From Arcuatula senhousia (lineage: Eukaryota; Mollusca; Bivalvia; Mytilida; Mytilidae), in contig OZ020317.1 in assembly GCA_963971305.1 (NCBI GenBank), positions 18,804,001 to 18,868,000 on the forward strand: a stretch of DNA of 64,000 bases, in the 5' to 3' direction. The position numbers and the translations under genes are program-made. Below the pieces are notes generated by a model, which ran no database searches, was not told the DNA's origin, and saw nothing but the letters and a program-made list of their open reading frames with translations. Numbering within the stretch: position 1 is the first letter of the stretch; each line of letters starts with the position of its first letter. Shown piece by piece: positions 10,851-21,190 of the stretch.

Positions 10851-12437
10851 AAACAATATATTATTCAATCTATTTATACCATTTATTACTGCAATAACTG
10901 TAATTTATTGCAACAGTTTAAAATCATATTAAACAACATTCTGCAACATAATTTATTTATGACAAATTAACATTTGTACGAATCTATGTTTTTATAACCT
11001 AGATTGTTCTTCTCCCCCATGATGTCTCTCTTAAAATTCTTTATTTTTCAACTTTCCAATTACTATCTCTCCTAAACACACAGTATTATTCTCTCGATGT
11101 TCTATACTTTAAACAATGTTAAAGAAAATATCAGATATAAAATGATTCTGTAATGAAGGGATACGTTTGATATTAAAAATGATCTCACAAAGTTCTATCC
11201 GCTTAAGATCATTTATGGGGTTCATCAGCAACTCTTGAAATTAACAATATTCCGATCTTAAAGATATAACCAGGCGTTTTTGTCATAAAGCTTATGAAAG
11301 CCTTATATAATCAGATTTAACCTACCTCTTATATTAATTATTGATAAACCATCAGGTGAGTAAGCTTATTTCAAGGTTCTTAGGCTAATTTTTATTGATA
11401 GTATAATGTGAAGTTTGTTGTGTAATGTAGAGGTTTTAGTCTATTCTGTTTTTTATTTGTTTCACACAATGATATATTAGGAAATTGAAAGCTGCAAAAA
11501 ACCACAATGCTATTTAGCCGTCTTTTATACATCGGTATATGTGTTGAAGCACTCAACGTTTAGATCACTATTTTCATGAGCACAAAACTATAAAAATCAT
11601 AAAAATTGCTTTGAAATACCCATACGTTTCAATCCATTGCATATACACATAACTTAAAGACAAAAAAAAATATTAACAGCTATATTATACAGCAAACATT
11701 GCATAAATAAATTACACAGAGACAGTTTATATTGCTTTAAATTAAGTTTAAGTCTAATACACTTTACATATTCGTCTCTATTTCATCAGTTAAAAATGGT
11801 TTTATATTGATTGCAGTTCCCGTTTTACCTTGAACTTACATTAATTTTGTTAATTGTACTTAAATCAAAGCGCTAAAGCGTTAAAAGGCAGAGCTAGATC
11901 TAACCACTGAAAATAAAGAACGATCTGTGTTTCATACATTGAAACATAGCACATCAGTTTTGTTTGTTTCCTCCGCACACTTACACATTTGTTAAGATCC
12001 TGTAATTTAGCCCCGCCCACTTGATCAAATATCAAAGGTCAACAATGCGCAAGTAAACGTCAACGAGTATTGATACACGATATATAGTGCACATTTATAT
12101 CGCATTTATGTTGGGGTATAAAAATGTACCTTTTATTTTAGACAATCCGTATAACATTTAAAACACAATACACGATTAATGTTCTGTAATAGGTCCTCTG
12201 GTAGCAATATTGACTGACCGATTTACCCTGCCTAGACGGAAAAAAACCCCGCGAAAATCAGATAGCTATATGACTCTATAAGGCTCTGTCTAAAAATGGT
12301 TACATGCACTCCTATTTCAATAAGACTGGTTAATTGTTCGTTTAATATGCCATAAAAGCTTTTGAAAGAATTAAGCAGTCATTTAAAACTATCTATAAAG
12401 ATGACATCAACGTTCCTACAAAAGCTCAGAAGAGATT
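10851..12437. other. AT-rich stretch, nothing recognised
   Basis: No coding pattern, tandem repeat or inverted repeat of note was found by reading both strands. Confidence 0.5.
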
Positions 12438-13375
12438 TGTGAAATTCGAGATTCGAAATTTGAAATTCAGTATACTAATAATCAAACAACTTGCTTATAA
12501 CATTATCGTTTTTAAATCAGAAAAGTAATTATAAATGTTGCGGCTTGTAGCCACTTGTTATAAAATTCGTGAAATTTTTTTAATTCCTAGTTAATCAACA
12601 ATTTTGTCCAATGTAATTTAAGGAAAACTATTATTATACGTGAGAGATGATAATATGATTCCTACGTCTTTCTTATCTCCGCGGTTGGAGAAGGTATCGT
12701 CTCCGGTTTAACTGAAACTGAAGCAGCAGGCTCTTGCGATGGTAAAATTTGACGGCTCATGGCAAACAGCGAGTCTTCAATTATCAGTCGCTTCATAGGC
12801 TTCTAGCCTTTAGTCACGACTATTAACTTCACATTGATTTGTATGTTTTAAGCGTCTCTGGACGGTCAAACGGCTATTTTAACCCAAAAGAAAGGGAGGA
12901 TTCCAACTACAAAACCCTGTCTGGATTAGCTACTGCAGCTTCTTATTCCTACCGTATTAAAATCGAAAGTCATTTCATTGAAAATACAAATATATATCAT
13001 GTATATCAATTAATTGAATCTGTATGGTTTTACCATTTTAAACCAAAATTAAAGCATACACAGTTAAAATTGGGGGTGTTATGAATTTACTGATTTTCAA
13101 TCTTATTGGGTTTTTAGAATATTGGATTTCGAATTTCGAATTTTGAATTTGAATTTCGAATCTTTAATTTCGAGGTTTGATAATGCACGTGTTTACATAT
13201 TTAAAGCACTTGTTTGATTGATACATGCGAATGAAAAAAAAAAAGAATATGATTGATCATAAGTATATTGAATTTCGAATCTCGAATTCTGAATCTTGAG
13301 TTTCGAATGTCGAATTCCGAATCTTGAGTTTCGAATGTCGAATTCCGAATCTTGAGTCTCGAATCTCGAATTTTG
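12438..13375. repeat. TTCGAA-type minisatellite blocks around a more GC-rich island
   Basis: Blocks built from GAATTTCGAA-type words occur at 12438-12470, 13118-13165 and 13269-13375. The last contains a 28-bp unit (GAATCTTGAGTTTCGAATGT then CGAATTCC) about three times. Between them, 12660-12960 is less AT-rich. It holds a 44-codon minus-strand ORF (about 12660-12797, starting MKRLIIEDSLFAMSRQ) and an 81-codon plus-strand ORF (12839-13084). Neither has a recognisable domain or splice support. A diverged exon is possible but unproven. Confidence 0.5.
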
Positions 13376-13925
13376 ATTATTGTATCTACAATGAACCTTC
13401 TTGGCTTTCTGTTATATTGTAATTAAACACATCATTAACCAAAATTTCGCTATTACATAGCGATGGGAAAACTGTAAAATGAATGATAAACAAGATCGTG
13501 TCTTGGTGAGTCTGATGGGTTTTTATATAATACAGGTTTAGTAAAACGTTAAATTCTTCAACAACTTAAACACTATTTCAATTTTGTAGACATACCACCT
13601 GGGTGGTAAACTCTACTTATCGTTTAAGCATCAACACTTCTGTGTAAGAAAAAGATTTGGGCCTTTTCTTTTCATTTTTCAAATCAATTTTATTGTCCAT
13701 CGCGGCAACGCTTAGCAGAGACCTAGTAATAGTCTTCGGGACGTCTGTGAGTCCGTTTGACGGACGTTTTGTAGACACATTCCTCCTAGACTACTCAACA
13801 GATTCTAAGGAAATTTTATAAGATTGTTTGTCGTTATACGCATTTGATCATATTGCCGTTCTTTTTGACAAGTTCTTTAGTAGTTATCGACTTGAGTTTT
13901 ACAGTGTGTTTTATATGTAGCTTTG
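13376..13925. other. Non-coding stretch, nothing recognised
   Basis: No ORF, tandem repeat or structured RNA recognised. 'ggacgtctgtgagtccgtttgacggacg' near 13740 contains a short imperfect hairpin only. Confidence 0.45.
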
Positions 13926-14290
13926 TGCAAGCTTATCAATAGGGGAAAGGTTTGATCCAAAAAACTAGTTTAACCCCGCCACATTTTATATGTGCCTGGT
14001 CTAAGCCAGGAAACCTTGCCAAAGCCTTTGTTTGTCCTTGTCATTCTATGTTAACTGTTTTATGTCAAGAATTGAGTCTTTCGTTGATGATTTAGGGATT
14101 GGTTTTGATACTTTTGTATTGTATTATAAGTCTTGGGCCAATGCAAGACGGTAAGCATGTTGAAGACTGCTTGCTGTTTTCCGTTGTGATTTTTTGAATT
14201 GCTGTTTGTTTATGTTTGTTGTGTCGCGTACACTTATTCCACATCTCAATAGCGTATATTTGTCATTTATAGGTCGTATGAACACCTTGA
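13926..14290 (+). repeat. Nearly complete copy of dispersed repeat family X
   Basis: Alignable over ~300 bp with the minus strand of 38216-38500 and with 58867-59140. Order of shared landmarks: TTTAACCCCGCCACATTTTA, a 'gtgcctggtctaagccagg' segment, 'gggattggttttga', GGGCCAATGCAAGACGG, 'gcttgctgttttccgttgtg', then GTTGTGTCGCGTACACTTAT and TCCACATCTCA. Non-coding. It may be a SINE or the end of a larger element. The short minus-strand ORF here is a shadow. Confidence 0.65.
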
Positions 14291-15338
14291 GAGCGCAACT
14301 TCTCTGGAACAACTCCACGGATTAAACCGTAAATGTTTACGTTTTTTTTTATAATAACCAGTTTATTTTATTGCATCACAATTTTGATTTTACAAAATTG
14401 ATAGTACATGTAGTTATGGGACTAAAAGTAGTCAATAAGAACTCCTTGTGAGCTACTCTGAGTCTGCTTGTAGATTTTGTTGTTTTATTCATTTTTTTAT
14501 GAAGAAAATATACTTTCTTGACTTACGACATTTTAGAGTGACAGCGACGATTTAGAAGATATTTTGATTCCATGTAAAGCCATCTCTTATATAAAATGAC
14601 ATATCAGAATATTATATAACATATTTAGATCTTGTGGAAATAATATGACACCGGTTTTGATATCATTCATGAAATCACTTTCCGATTAAGCTTCCGATAC
14701 TTGAACATATCAATCATCCGTTTACTATATTTTAATTCATATCATGACTGTCTTTGGTGAAACTTTTCAATCAATAACAAAACCTATCAATGAGAAAACA
14801 TCTAATGTTACAGGAAACATCAAACTTGCATCATATTTGCATTTCAGATGAAACGCTATACATAACTTATAATGAACTAAATAGATTATTTTATTTTCAT
14901 TAATATTTAAAGAGAATATCCACCATTTCATTATGATTACACATAAAGCTCTCTCTTATATTAAATTGAAACCCCATCAACATTTTACGCAACATATCAT
15001 GTTTTGATATCAAACATGGCGTTCCGATTTAATTTCCGATGTTTGAACACTTCTGTCATCATTTGCATTTTATATAAACTTTCCTTTATTTTTATTTTGC
15101 AACAAGTTTGCCTTGTTGGTTGTTGTTTATTTACTTTTGTTAAAAAAAAATGCGTTCATATGTTCAGTATATGCAATGTTTGTTAATTAATTACTTGATT
15201 AGTTTTGGGTAATAATTGTGTCTTATGTAGCACAATCTATACGAACCCCTTTCCAGTTTGCCGTATTCAAATATATATTACCCTTTTTTGTCCATTTTTC
15301 CTGAAATAATTGGTCTCTACAAATGTTATCTCTATAAA
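14291..15338. other. AT-rich stretch, nothing recognised
   Basis: Small open frames (for example 15004-15186 on plus) lack any protein signature. No repeats matched elsewhere in the window. Confidence 0.45.
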
Positions 15339-15523
15339 TACAGATGGGCCCAAACCTAACCTGTACAAAAGTGAACCGGGAGCAAACATCTAGTTTACTT
15401 TTCTGGTTTGGTTTGCTTAACCAAACAAAATAGCAAACCACAGTTTACTCAAAACCAACCGTGGTTTGCTTTTTATAGTTTGGTTTGGTTTTAAAAGCAA
15501 ACCAAACCAAACCAAACCAGGCG

Positions 15524-15671
15524 GCTGGTTTGGTTTGCTCTGACCAAACCAAACTTTGACGCTGGGTTGGTTTGCTCTGACCAAACCAAACTCGGGTGCT
15601 AGATTGGTTTGCTCTGACCAAACCAGAATAGGGTGCTGGTTTGGTTTACTCTTACCAAACCAATCTAAAAT
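15524..15671. repeat. 4 x 37-bp tandem repeat, each unit palindromic
   Basis: Units start at 15524, 15561, 15598 and 15635, exactly 37 bp apart. Each contains TTGGTTTGCTCTGACCAAAC or a close variant, in which GGTTTGGTTT pairs with AACCAAACC around a short centre. They lie inside the foldback MITE. AAACCAAACC words also flank it at 15450-15520 and 19295-19430. Confidence 0.8.
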
Positions 15672-15760
15672 GATGGTTACTATCTAAATCCTAATAAATT
15701 TTTCAAATAAAACACATTTGTTTTACGAGAACAAATATCATAAAATGATGTGGGACGTTG

Positions 15761-15773
15761 TTTTATTTCAATT
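15761..15773 (+). repeat. 13-bp direct repeat flanking the Penelope-like unit (left; right copy 19251-19263)
   Basis: TTTTATTTCAATT occurs at 15761-15773 and at 19251-19263, one at each edge of the composite retroelement. This is the size expected for a target-site duplication of a Penelope-like element. The right copy overlaps the last 7 bp of the inverted repeat, so microhomology is an alternative. Confidence 0.55.
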
Positions 15774-15911
15774 GATTAATAAATGTTGTGGTGTGGCAAG
15801 TTAAAATGGAGACAATAAAATAAGTAGGTTGGTTAAACCACACATAAAAGGTAAAAATATCAAATATAAAACTAATATAAATTAATAAAGAATACATCTA
15901 AAATCTAAAAA

Positions 15912-15946
15912 GCCCAAATATTCGGCTTTCAGCCTTCGTCGGGGGC
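15912..15946 (-). ncRNA. Hammerhead-like fold in retroelement 3' end (non-canonical), left copy
   Basis: Minus strand: GCCC, CCGACGA, then GGCT/AGCC stem, GAA, a short AT helix, and GGGC pairing with GCCC. The layout mimics a hammerhead, but CTGATGA is replaced by CCGACGA and there is an extra A before stem II. Probably not catalytic. The same sequence is at 19125-19159 on plus. Confidence 0.3.
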
Positions 15947-16084
15947 AGAGCAAAGAAAAAAATCACGACCGCCACGGTCTGAGGACAACCAACAAGTGAA
16001 TATAGTAAAAAGTGTTCACTCGATAAAAACAACCACGTCATCATCACCCAAATCCTGAACTGAGCAATATAACAATAGGCCAAA

Positions 16085-18232
16085 TCATACCCAAAGAATC
16101 AAATTAAGTAAATTACTAAGAAATGATTTGATGCCGAAAGGACGTGCTGTTCCCAGGAATTTTATTATTCTCTGCTCAAGGAACTGTCTTTGTTTCTCGC
16201 CGTGATGGGTTTGAAGCAGAACCGTGACTTGCATATCTTTTATACTTTGGCCGGACCCTCGGAAATGCTCCCCAACTGGACATTCAGTATCTCTGGTGAC
16301 ACTGTTTTTGTGTTCCACAAAACGGTCCCCGAGTCTCCGACAAGTTTCACCAACATAAATCATGGAACATCGCTTACATCTTATAGCGTATACGACGTTT
16401 TCGGTAATGCAGGTGAACCCATCCTTCAGTTGGAAAGTTTTCGAGGGACCAACCACAGCATCGGTCTCACATGTGAACGGACAAGTAGAGCAGCAAGTTC
16501 TTTTACAAGGACGTGTACCTTTGTAGCTGGCGGGTTGACGTGACGACCTATACGAACTGCTGACCAGGTGGTGTTTAAGACTCTTGCCCTTTCTAAAAGC
16601 CGTAATAGGGGTAGAGTCAGCAAAAACAGTGGACATATACTCATCTTTGAGGACAATGGATTTAAAGTTGCGAATAAGGATGTTCTGGATGGCAACATTG
16701 TGAGGGTGATAAGTAAGGACTAACGGAACACGATCATTGGTGCTCTTCACCCGGGGCTCCATTGCCTTGCGTCTGTTCACAAGGGAAACCGAGGACACGG
16801 CCCTGTCCAAGACTTTGTCAGGATAACCTCTCTTCGTGAAGAAAGATCTCATCTTGTTACACTGGATCCCAAAATCCTTATCGTCATTGCAGATACGACG
16901 AAGCCTCAGAAACTGCGACTTCGGGATGGCGTCTTTGCAGGAGGAAGGATGACAGGATTCGTAATTCAGATAACAATGAGCATCGGTAGGTTTAAAGAAC
17001 ACCGATGTAGAGATCTTACCGTCTGTGATAGTACAGTTAATGTCAAGGAATGAGAGGCTATCCTGAGTGATGTTGAAAGTGTATTTGATTGCAGGGTGGT
17101 AGGAAGAGACAAAGTTGATAAAAGATTTCAACTCCTCTTCACTGTCGGACGAGACTCCAAATACATCATCGATGAACCGTTTGTAAAGTTCCGGGACTGG
17201 ACCGATGTATTCGGAGAACATTTTTTCCTCTAAATACCCTACAAACAAACACGCAAAACTTGGACCCATTTTGGTGCCCATGGCTACGCCACCCGATTGG
17301 TTGTAGAACTTCCCATCGAACTGAAAAGTATTCAGGTTGAGGACAAGTTCCGCCATTCTCAACACTATATCAGTACTGATGTGAGGATTGGGTCTCCTGT
17401 CCAAAAAGTGTTTTAAAGCTACCAAGGCGTCATTGTTGGTTATGCTGGTGTATAAAGCAGTGACATCCATAGTAAACAGTCTGAAATCGGAGTTTTCTGG
17501 CTCAAAGAACTCAAGGATATTCAGAGCGTGGGTAGTGTCCTTAATGTATGTAGGTAGGTTCTCCACAATAGGAATGAAAATATCGTGGAGGAAACTGGAA
17601 ATGTGTTCTGTGGGACAACTACACGCTGAAACGATCGGCCTACCTGGGTTACCAAGTTTGTGTATCTTGGGAAGCATATAGAAACGAGACGTTCTCGGTT
17701 GCGATACTACAAGACGCGATGCTTCCTCGGGCAGATCGTCGTTCTCTATGGATGTCTTGATGAAGTCTTGGACAGATTTTTGGTTGATTTTGGTGTTGTT
17801 AGAGCGAAGTTCTGTGTAAAATTGAGAGTCAGACAATTGAAACTCGCCCTCAGAGACATAACAACGAGCGTCCCACGTTACAACTGCACCACCTTTATCA
17901 GCAGGTTTGATGACAATATCGCTGCGTGTTCTGAGTTGGTGAAGCGCGGCACGTTCATCAGATGTAAGGTTATGTCTCTTGAGCGGTTTCGTATCTAGGC
18001 TGTCAATCTGACTTTGGCAGGTTCGGAAGTAATCTTGAAGGATCGGAAATAAAGACGCCTTGGGGGTAAAATTTGATTTTTTCTTAATGAATTTACTAAA
18101 TAGTGAAGAAGCTTGATTAGAAGAATCAGAACTCTCTGTTTCTTTATCATGGAAAAAAGCTTTGAGTAAGAGGCGGCGGAAAAAATGTTGTATATCAGTC
18201 TCATTTTGAAACTGATCTGCTACGAAGAGATG
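16085..18232 (-). CDS. Penelope-like reverse transcriptase / GIY-YIG endonuclease (no start codon seen)
   Basis: The frame is open from just after a TAA near 18233 to a TGA at 16085-16087, about 715 codons. No in-frame ATG lies upstream of the RT domain, so the true 5' end is missing or spliced. N-terminal landmarks are DERAALHQLRTRSDIVIKPA followed by DKGG (17879-17909). In the last 583 codons (17836-16085) are LPKIHK (55-60), RT motif A MDVTALYTSI with D124, motif B GVAMGTKMGPSFA (183-195), motif C FIDDVF (221-226), a Cys-rich linker CKRTCCSTCPFTC (444-456), and a GIY-YIG endonuclease (VVYAI 481-485, YVG 494-496, R501, E554). The RT copies element RNA; the endonuclease nicks target DNA. This architecture is specific to endonuclease-containing Penelope-like elements. 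All RT catalytic Asp residues are present. No frameshift was seen, so it may still be active apart from the 5' end. Confidence 0.85.
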   Translation of the reverse strand, partial: HLFVADQFQNETDIQHFFRRLLLKAFFHDKETESSDSSNQASSLFSKFIKKKSNFTPKASLFPILQDYFRTCQSQIDSLDTKPLKRHNLTSDERAALHQLRTRSDIVIKPADKGGAVVTWDARCYVSEGEFQLSDSQFYTELRSNNTKINQKSVQDFIKTSIENDDLPEEASRLVVSQPRTSRFYMLPKIHKLGNPGRPIVSACSCPTEHISSFLHDIFIPIVENLPTYIKDTTHALNILEFFEPENSDFRLFTMDVTALYTSITNNDALVALKHFLDRRPNPHISTDIVLRMAELVLNLNTFQFDGKFYNQSGGVAMGTKMGPSFACLFVGYLEEKMFSEYIGPVPELYKRFIDDVFGVSSDSEEELKSFINFVSSYHPAIKYTFNITQDSLSFLDINCTITDGKISTSVFFKPTDAHCYLNYESCHPSSCKDAIPKSQFLRLRRICNDDKDFGIQCNKMRSFFTKRGYPDKVLDRAVSSVSLVNRRKAMEPRVKSTNDRVPLVLTYHPHNVAIQNILIRNFKSIVLKDEYMSTVFADSTPITAFRKGKSLKHHLVSSSYRSSRQPASYKGTRPCKRTCCSTCPFTCETDAVVGPSKTFQLKDGFTCITENVVYAIRCKRCSMIYVGETCRRLGDRFVEHKNSVTRDTECPVGEHFRGSGQSIKDMQVTVLLQTHHGEKQRQFLEQRIIKFLGTARPFGIKSFLSNLLNLILWV

Positions 18233-18956
18233 TTATCCTGACAAAGTCTTGGACAGGGCCGTGTCCTCGGTTTCCCGTGTGAACAGACGCGAGGCAATGG
18301 AGCCCCGGGTGAAGAGCACCAATGATCGTGTTCCGTTAGTCCTTACTTATCACCCTCACAATGTTGCCATCCAGAACATCCTTATTCGCAACTTTAAATC
18401 CATTGTCCTCAAAGATGAGTATATGTCCACTGTTTTTGCTGACTCTACCCCTATTACGGCTTTTAGAAAGGGCAAGAGTCTTAAACACCACCTGGTCAGC
18501 AGTTCGTATAGGTCGTCACGTCAACCCGCCAGCTACAAAGGTACACGTCCTTGTAAAAGAACTCGCTGCTCTACTTGTCCGTTCACATGGGAGACCGATC
18601 CTGTGGTTGGTCCCTCGAAAACTTTCCAACTGAAGGATGGGTTCACCTGCATTACCGAAAACGTCGTATACGCTATAAGATGTAAGCGATGTTCCATGAT
18701 TTATGTTGGTGAAACTTGTCGGAGACTCGGGGACCGTTTTGTGGAACACAAAAACAGTGTCACCAGAGATACTGAATGTCCAGTTGGGGAGCATTTTCGA
18801 GGGTCCGGCCACAGTATAAAAGATATGCAAGTCACGGTTCTGCTTCAAACCCATCACGGCGAGAAACAAAGACAGTTCCTTGAGCAGAGAATAATAAAAT
18901 TCCTGGGAACAGCACGTCCTTTCGGCATCAATGTCAAAAATCAAATCATTTCTTAG
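18222..18956 (+). pseudogene. Inverted partial copy of the Penelope-like ORF (C-terminal third)
   Basis: Open from about 18222. It repeats the last ~235 residues of the minus-strand ORF almost exactly (DRAVSSVSRVNRREAMEPRV, Cys-rich linker, GIY-YIG with VVYAI and YVG), but has no RT domain. It differs by scattered substitutions (CKRTRCSTCPFTWET against CKRTCCSTCPFTCET) and a 13-bp insertion near the end. The insertion shifts the frame and changes the C-terminus to INVKNQIIS. With no upstream RT it is a dead-end fragment. The apparent start at 18249 is TTG, not a real start. Confidence 0.85.
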
Positions 18957-19124
18957 TAATTTACTTAATTTGATTCTTTGGGTATGATTTGGCCTATTGT
19001 TATATTGCTCAGTTCAGGATTTGGGTGATGATGACGTGGTTGTTTTTATCGAGTGAACACTTTTTACTATATTCACTTGTTGGTTGTCCTCAGACCGTGG
19101 CGGTCGTGATTTTTTTTTTGCTCT

Positions 19125-19159
19125 GCCCCCGACGAAGGCTGAAAGCCGAAAATTTGGGC
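19125..19159 (+). ncRNA. Hammerhead-like fold in retroelement 3' end (non-canonical), right copy
   Basis: Plus-strand counterpart of 15912-15946: GCCC (19125-19128), CCGACGA (19129-19135), extra A, GGCT-GAA-AGCC, GAA, AATT, T, GGGC (19156-19159). Core deviations are the same as in the left copy, so they belong to the family and not to one decayed copy. Confidence 0.3.
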
Positions 19160-19444
19160 TTTTTAGATTTTAGATGTATTCTTTATTAATTTATATTAGT
19201 TTTATATTTGATATTTTTACCTTTTATGTGTGGTTTAACCAACCTACTTATTTTATTTCAATTCTTTGAATCATCTGCGCATGCTCATGGTTTGCTAAGA
19301 ACAAACCAAACCAGCCGTCTGGTTTACTTTTCGAGTAAAAATTAAAGTAAACTTTGAAACAAAGTAAAAAATGAACTAAGACCAAACTTCTGGTTTGCTT
19401 TTTTTTAGTTTGGTTTGCATACAGGTTAGGTTTGGACCCATCTG

Positions 19445-19910
19445 TAATAGTTGAATACGAGGAACAATATAATGTTTTCAAATCATCGTATTTTTTTGTA
19501 TATAGTTAAGTAGTACTCCACCTAAGAATCATGCAAAATTGAAGAAAAGTGATTCATTGAAAAAAAGGCTACAGTGGTTTATTTTTAACAAAAGATAGTT
19601 CAAAGTATACAAAATAAGAAATAAATAACAATTTGCTCATAACTGTCTGGTCCTGGGAGAAATCTTGCCATTTTGTTACAATGATTTCTATTGAAATTAT
19701 TGACAATTTTAAGAGTTATCTCCCTTTCTTACAATTTTCCAATGCGTTCTATATATTTTTTTTCTCTCAGGACCAACGCTTGTTTGGAAAAAGAGTACAA
19801 AATATTGAATCAGGGTGCTAGTAGGAGTAACATATCACAAATAAAGTGGTGTAGGCTTTCCACCCATGAATCGCTTTTTGCATGGTTTTTATAAAAAGTG
19901 GTACCTAAGC
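19445..19910. other. AT-rich stretch, nothing recognised
   Basis: Overlapping short open frames at 19633-19894 have no domain signature. Confidence 0.4.
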
Positions 19911-20434
19911 AAATATACTCATGGAAAAAAGAAACTGTGCATGTCTACTGGAAATCAATTGTACCCATATTTCTTTTAATTAGAAAATCGTAAAAAATAC
20001 AGTTTTCGAATTGAAATTTTCACTGAATGTCGAGTGGATCATGCAGATCATTTTGGGGTAAAAATCCGAATTTTTTTTTAATTCCAGTTTCTGAGATTCA
20101 AAAAACCACTTTTTTAACCCAAAAATGAAAAATCAAGTTCTTCACTCAAAATTTAAACTGTTAACTTTCAACCACTATGAGGAGAAACTTTTGTGGTGAA
20201 AATCAGCTGAGAAAACTTAATTTCAAATCTGTGCATTGTTTCCAAAGTGTGATTTTGTGAATTTCATATTGACACTGCCTGATTTGAAACTGCAAACAAA
20301 ACATCTTTTAGGGGTTTAAAAATGAAATTTTTTGTCCCGATCTTGAGAAAAATGATTTTGCAAATACTGAATAAAATTTTGAATTTGTGATTTTTCAAAG
20401 TGATGCACAGTTTCTTTTTTACATTAGTATATTT
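19911..20434. mobile_element. MITE-like element with 33-bp terminal inverted repeats
   Basis: The left end reads AAATATACTCATGGAAAAAA then GAAACTGTGCATG. The right end, reverse-complemented, reads AAATATACTAATGTAAAAAA then GAAACTGTGCATC. 524 bp in all, AT-rich, no transposase. Flanking duplication not clear. Confidence 0.65.
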
Positions 20435-20974
20435 CAGTTTTAAATCTGTTGATGTGCAAATTAATGCACACATCAAGACATCCGGTTAGGAATTAATGGA
20501 CATATCAAAGAAAGGAACTTTCGACATAAATGGGACATATGGGACATACAGATTTGCATTGCTTTGATATATTATATAGATCTAGAATCCTATTTCTCAC
20601 ATGATTCTTTTAAAGGCATTCACATAAGTAACATTATTTGCTCTTAAGAGTCTAAAACATGCTTTTTGGACTTATTTCTTTTAGTGTTGAAAAATGAGAT
20701 CAACATCAAAATGACATTTTCGTGACAACAATATCAATACGATTATGTTAACATAAACATTTTTAATACATTCATATAACTAAGACAAATTAATCAAGGA
20801 CAATTGAAAGAAACATCTATAAATTTTTAATAGTCTTTGTATGTGAAAATTGTAATTTTGTTTTTTCTCCGTCTGTTTGTTTGATATTCATTTTTAAATT
20901 TTCTGCATAGTGATAGTTATTATAAAAGTATCATTATTTATGTTTAATAAAAGAAACGTATAAAAATTCAGCTT
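20435..20974. other. AT-rich stretch, nothing recognised
   Basis: No features supported. Confidence 0.4.
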
Positions 20975-21190
20975 ACTCTTCCGGAGCACCAGAGTTCACT
21001 CTCGTTTCGACTTGAGTTCACGTTGCTGAATGCGGTTTTGTTGCTATGTTGGTGTGGGAGTTTTATGTTGTTGTGTGGTTTGTTTTGTTATGATGATTTT
21101 TGTCTACCGGTTTTGTCTTTGTCTTTACGGTTTTATGTTATTGGTTACCCCTCTGGTACATCTTTGCTTCTCCCCATTTTCGACCATTGA
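20975..21190 (+). repeat. 3' tail fragment of the recurrent RT-family retroelement
   Basis: Landmarks 'ccggagcaccagagttcact', 'cttgagttcacgttgctg', 'gtggtttgttttgttatgatgatttttgtctaccgg', 'tttgtctttgtctttacgg' and 'tggtacatctttgcttc' appear in the same order at 24140-24320, 28080-28320 (minus), 42740-43200, 46990-47165 and 53570-53700. Downstream untranslated end of the element; no ORF. Confidence 0.65.

Larger units (their letters stand above)
15774..19257 (-). mobile_element. Penelope-like retroelement in inverted-duplicate configuration
   Basis: Two copies of the same 3' end face outward: 15814-~16845 (3' end of the long minus-strand copy) and ~18222-19257 (plus-strand partial copy). They are inverted repeats of about 1.03 kb with high identity, separated by the unique 5' part of the minus-strand ORF. 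The long copy carries reverse transcriptase plus GIY-YIG endonuclease. A 5'-joined inverted partial copy is a known structural habit of Penelope-like elements. The near identity of the arms suggests a recent event. The left edge has ~40 extra bases (15774-15813) absent on the right. Confidence 0.8.
15341..19444. mobile_element. TA-flanked foldback MITE, split by a Penelope-like insertion
   Basis: The left end after a TA (15339-15340) reads CAGATGGGCCCAAACCTAAC then CTGTAC. The right end reverse-complemented reads CAGATGGGTCCAAACCTAAC then CTGTAT, followed outward by TA (19445-19446). The ends thus form ~27-bp terminal inverted repeats with a TA target duplication, as in Tc1/mariner-mobilised MITEs. 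The MITE proper is about 15341-15773 plus 19258-19444. The middle is the retroelement at 15774-19257. A sister element with related ends lies at 42776-43039. Confidence 0.7.

Noticed and set aside
16190..18944. Several 90-142 codon ORFs antisense or out of frame within the Penelope-like element
   Set aside because: Shadows of the RT/endonuclease ORFs; they mirror each other only because the element is an inverted duplicate.
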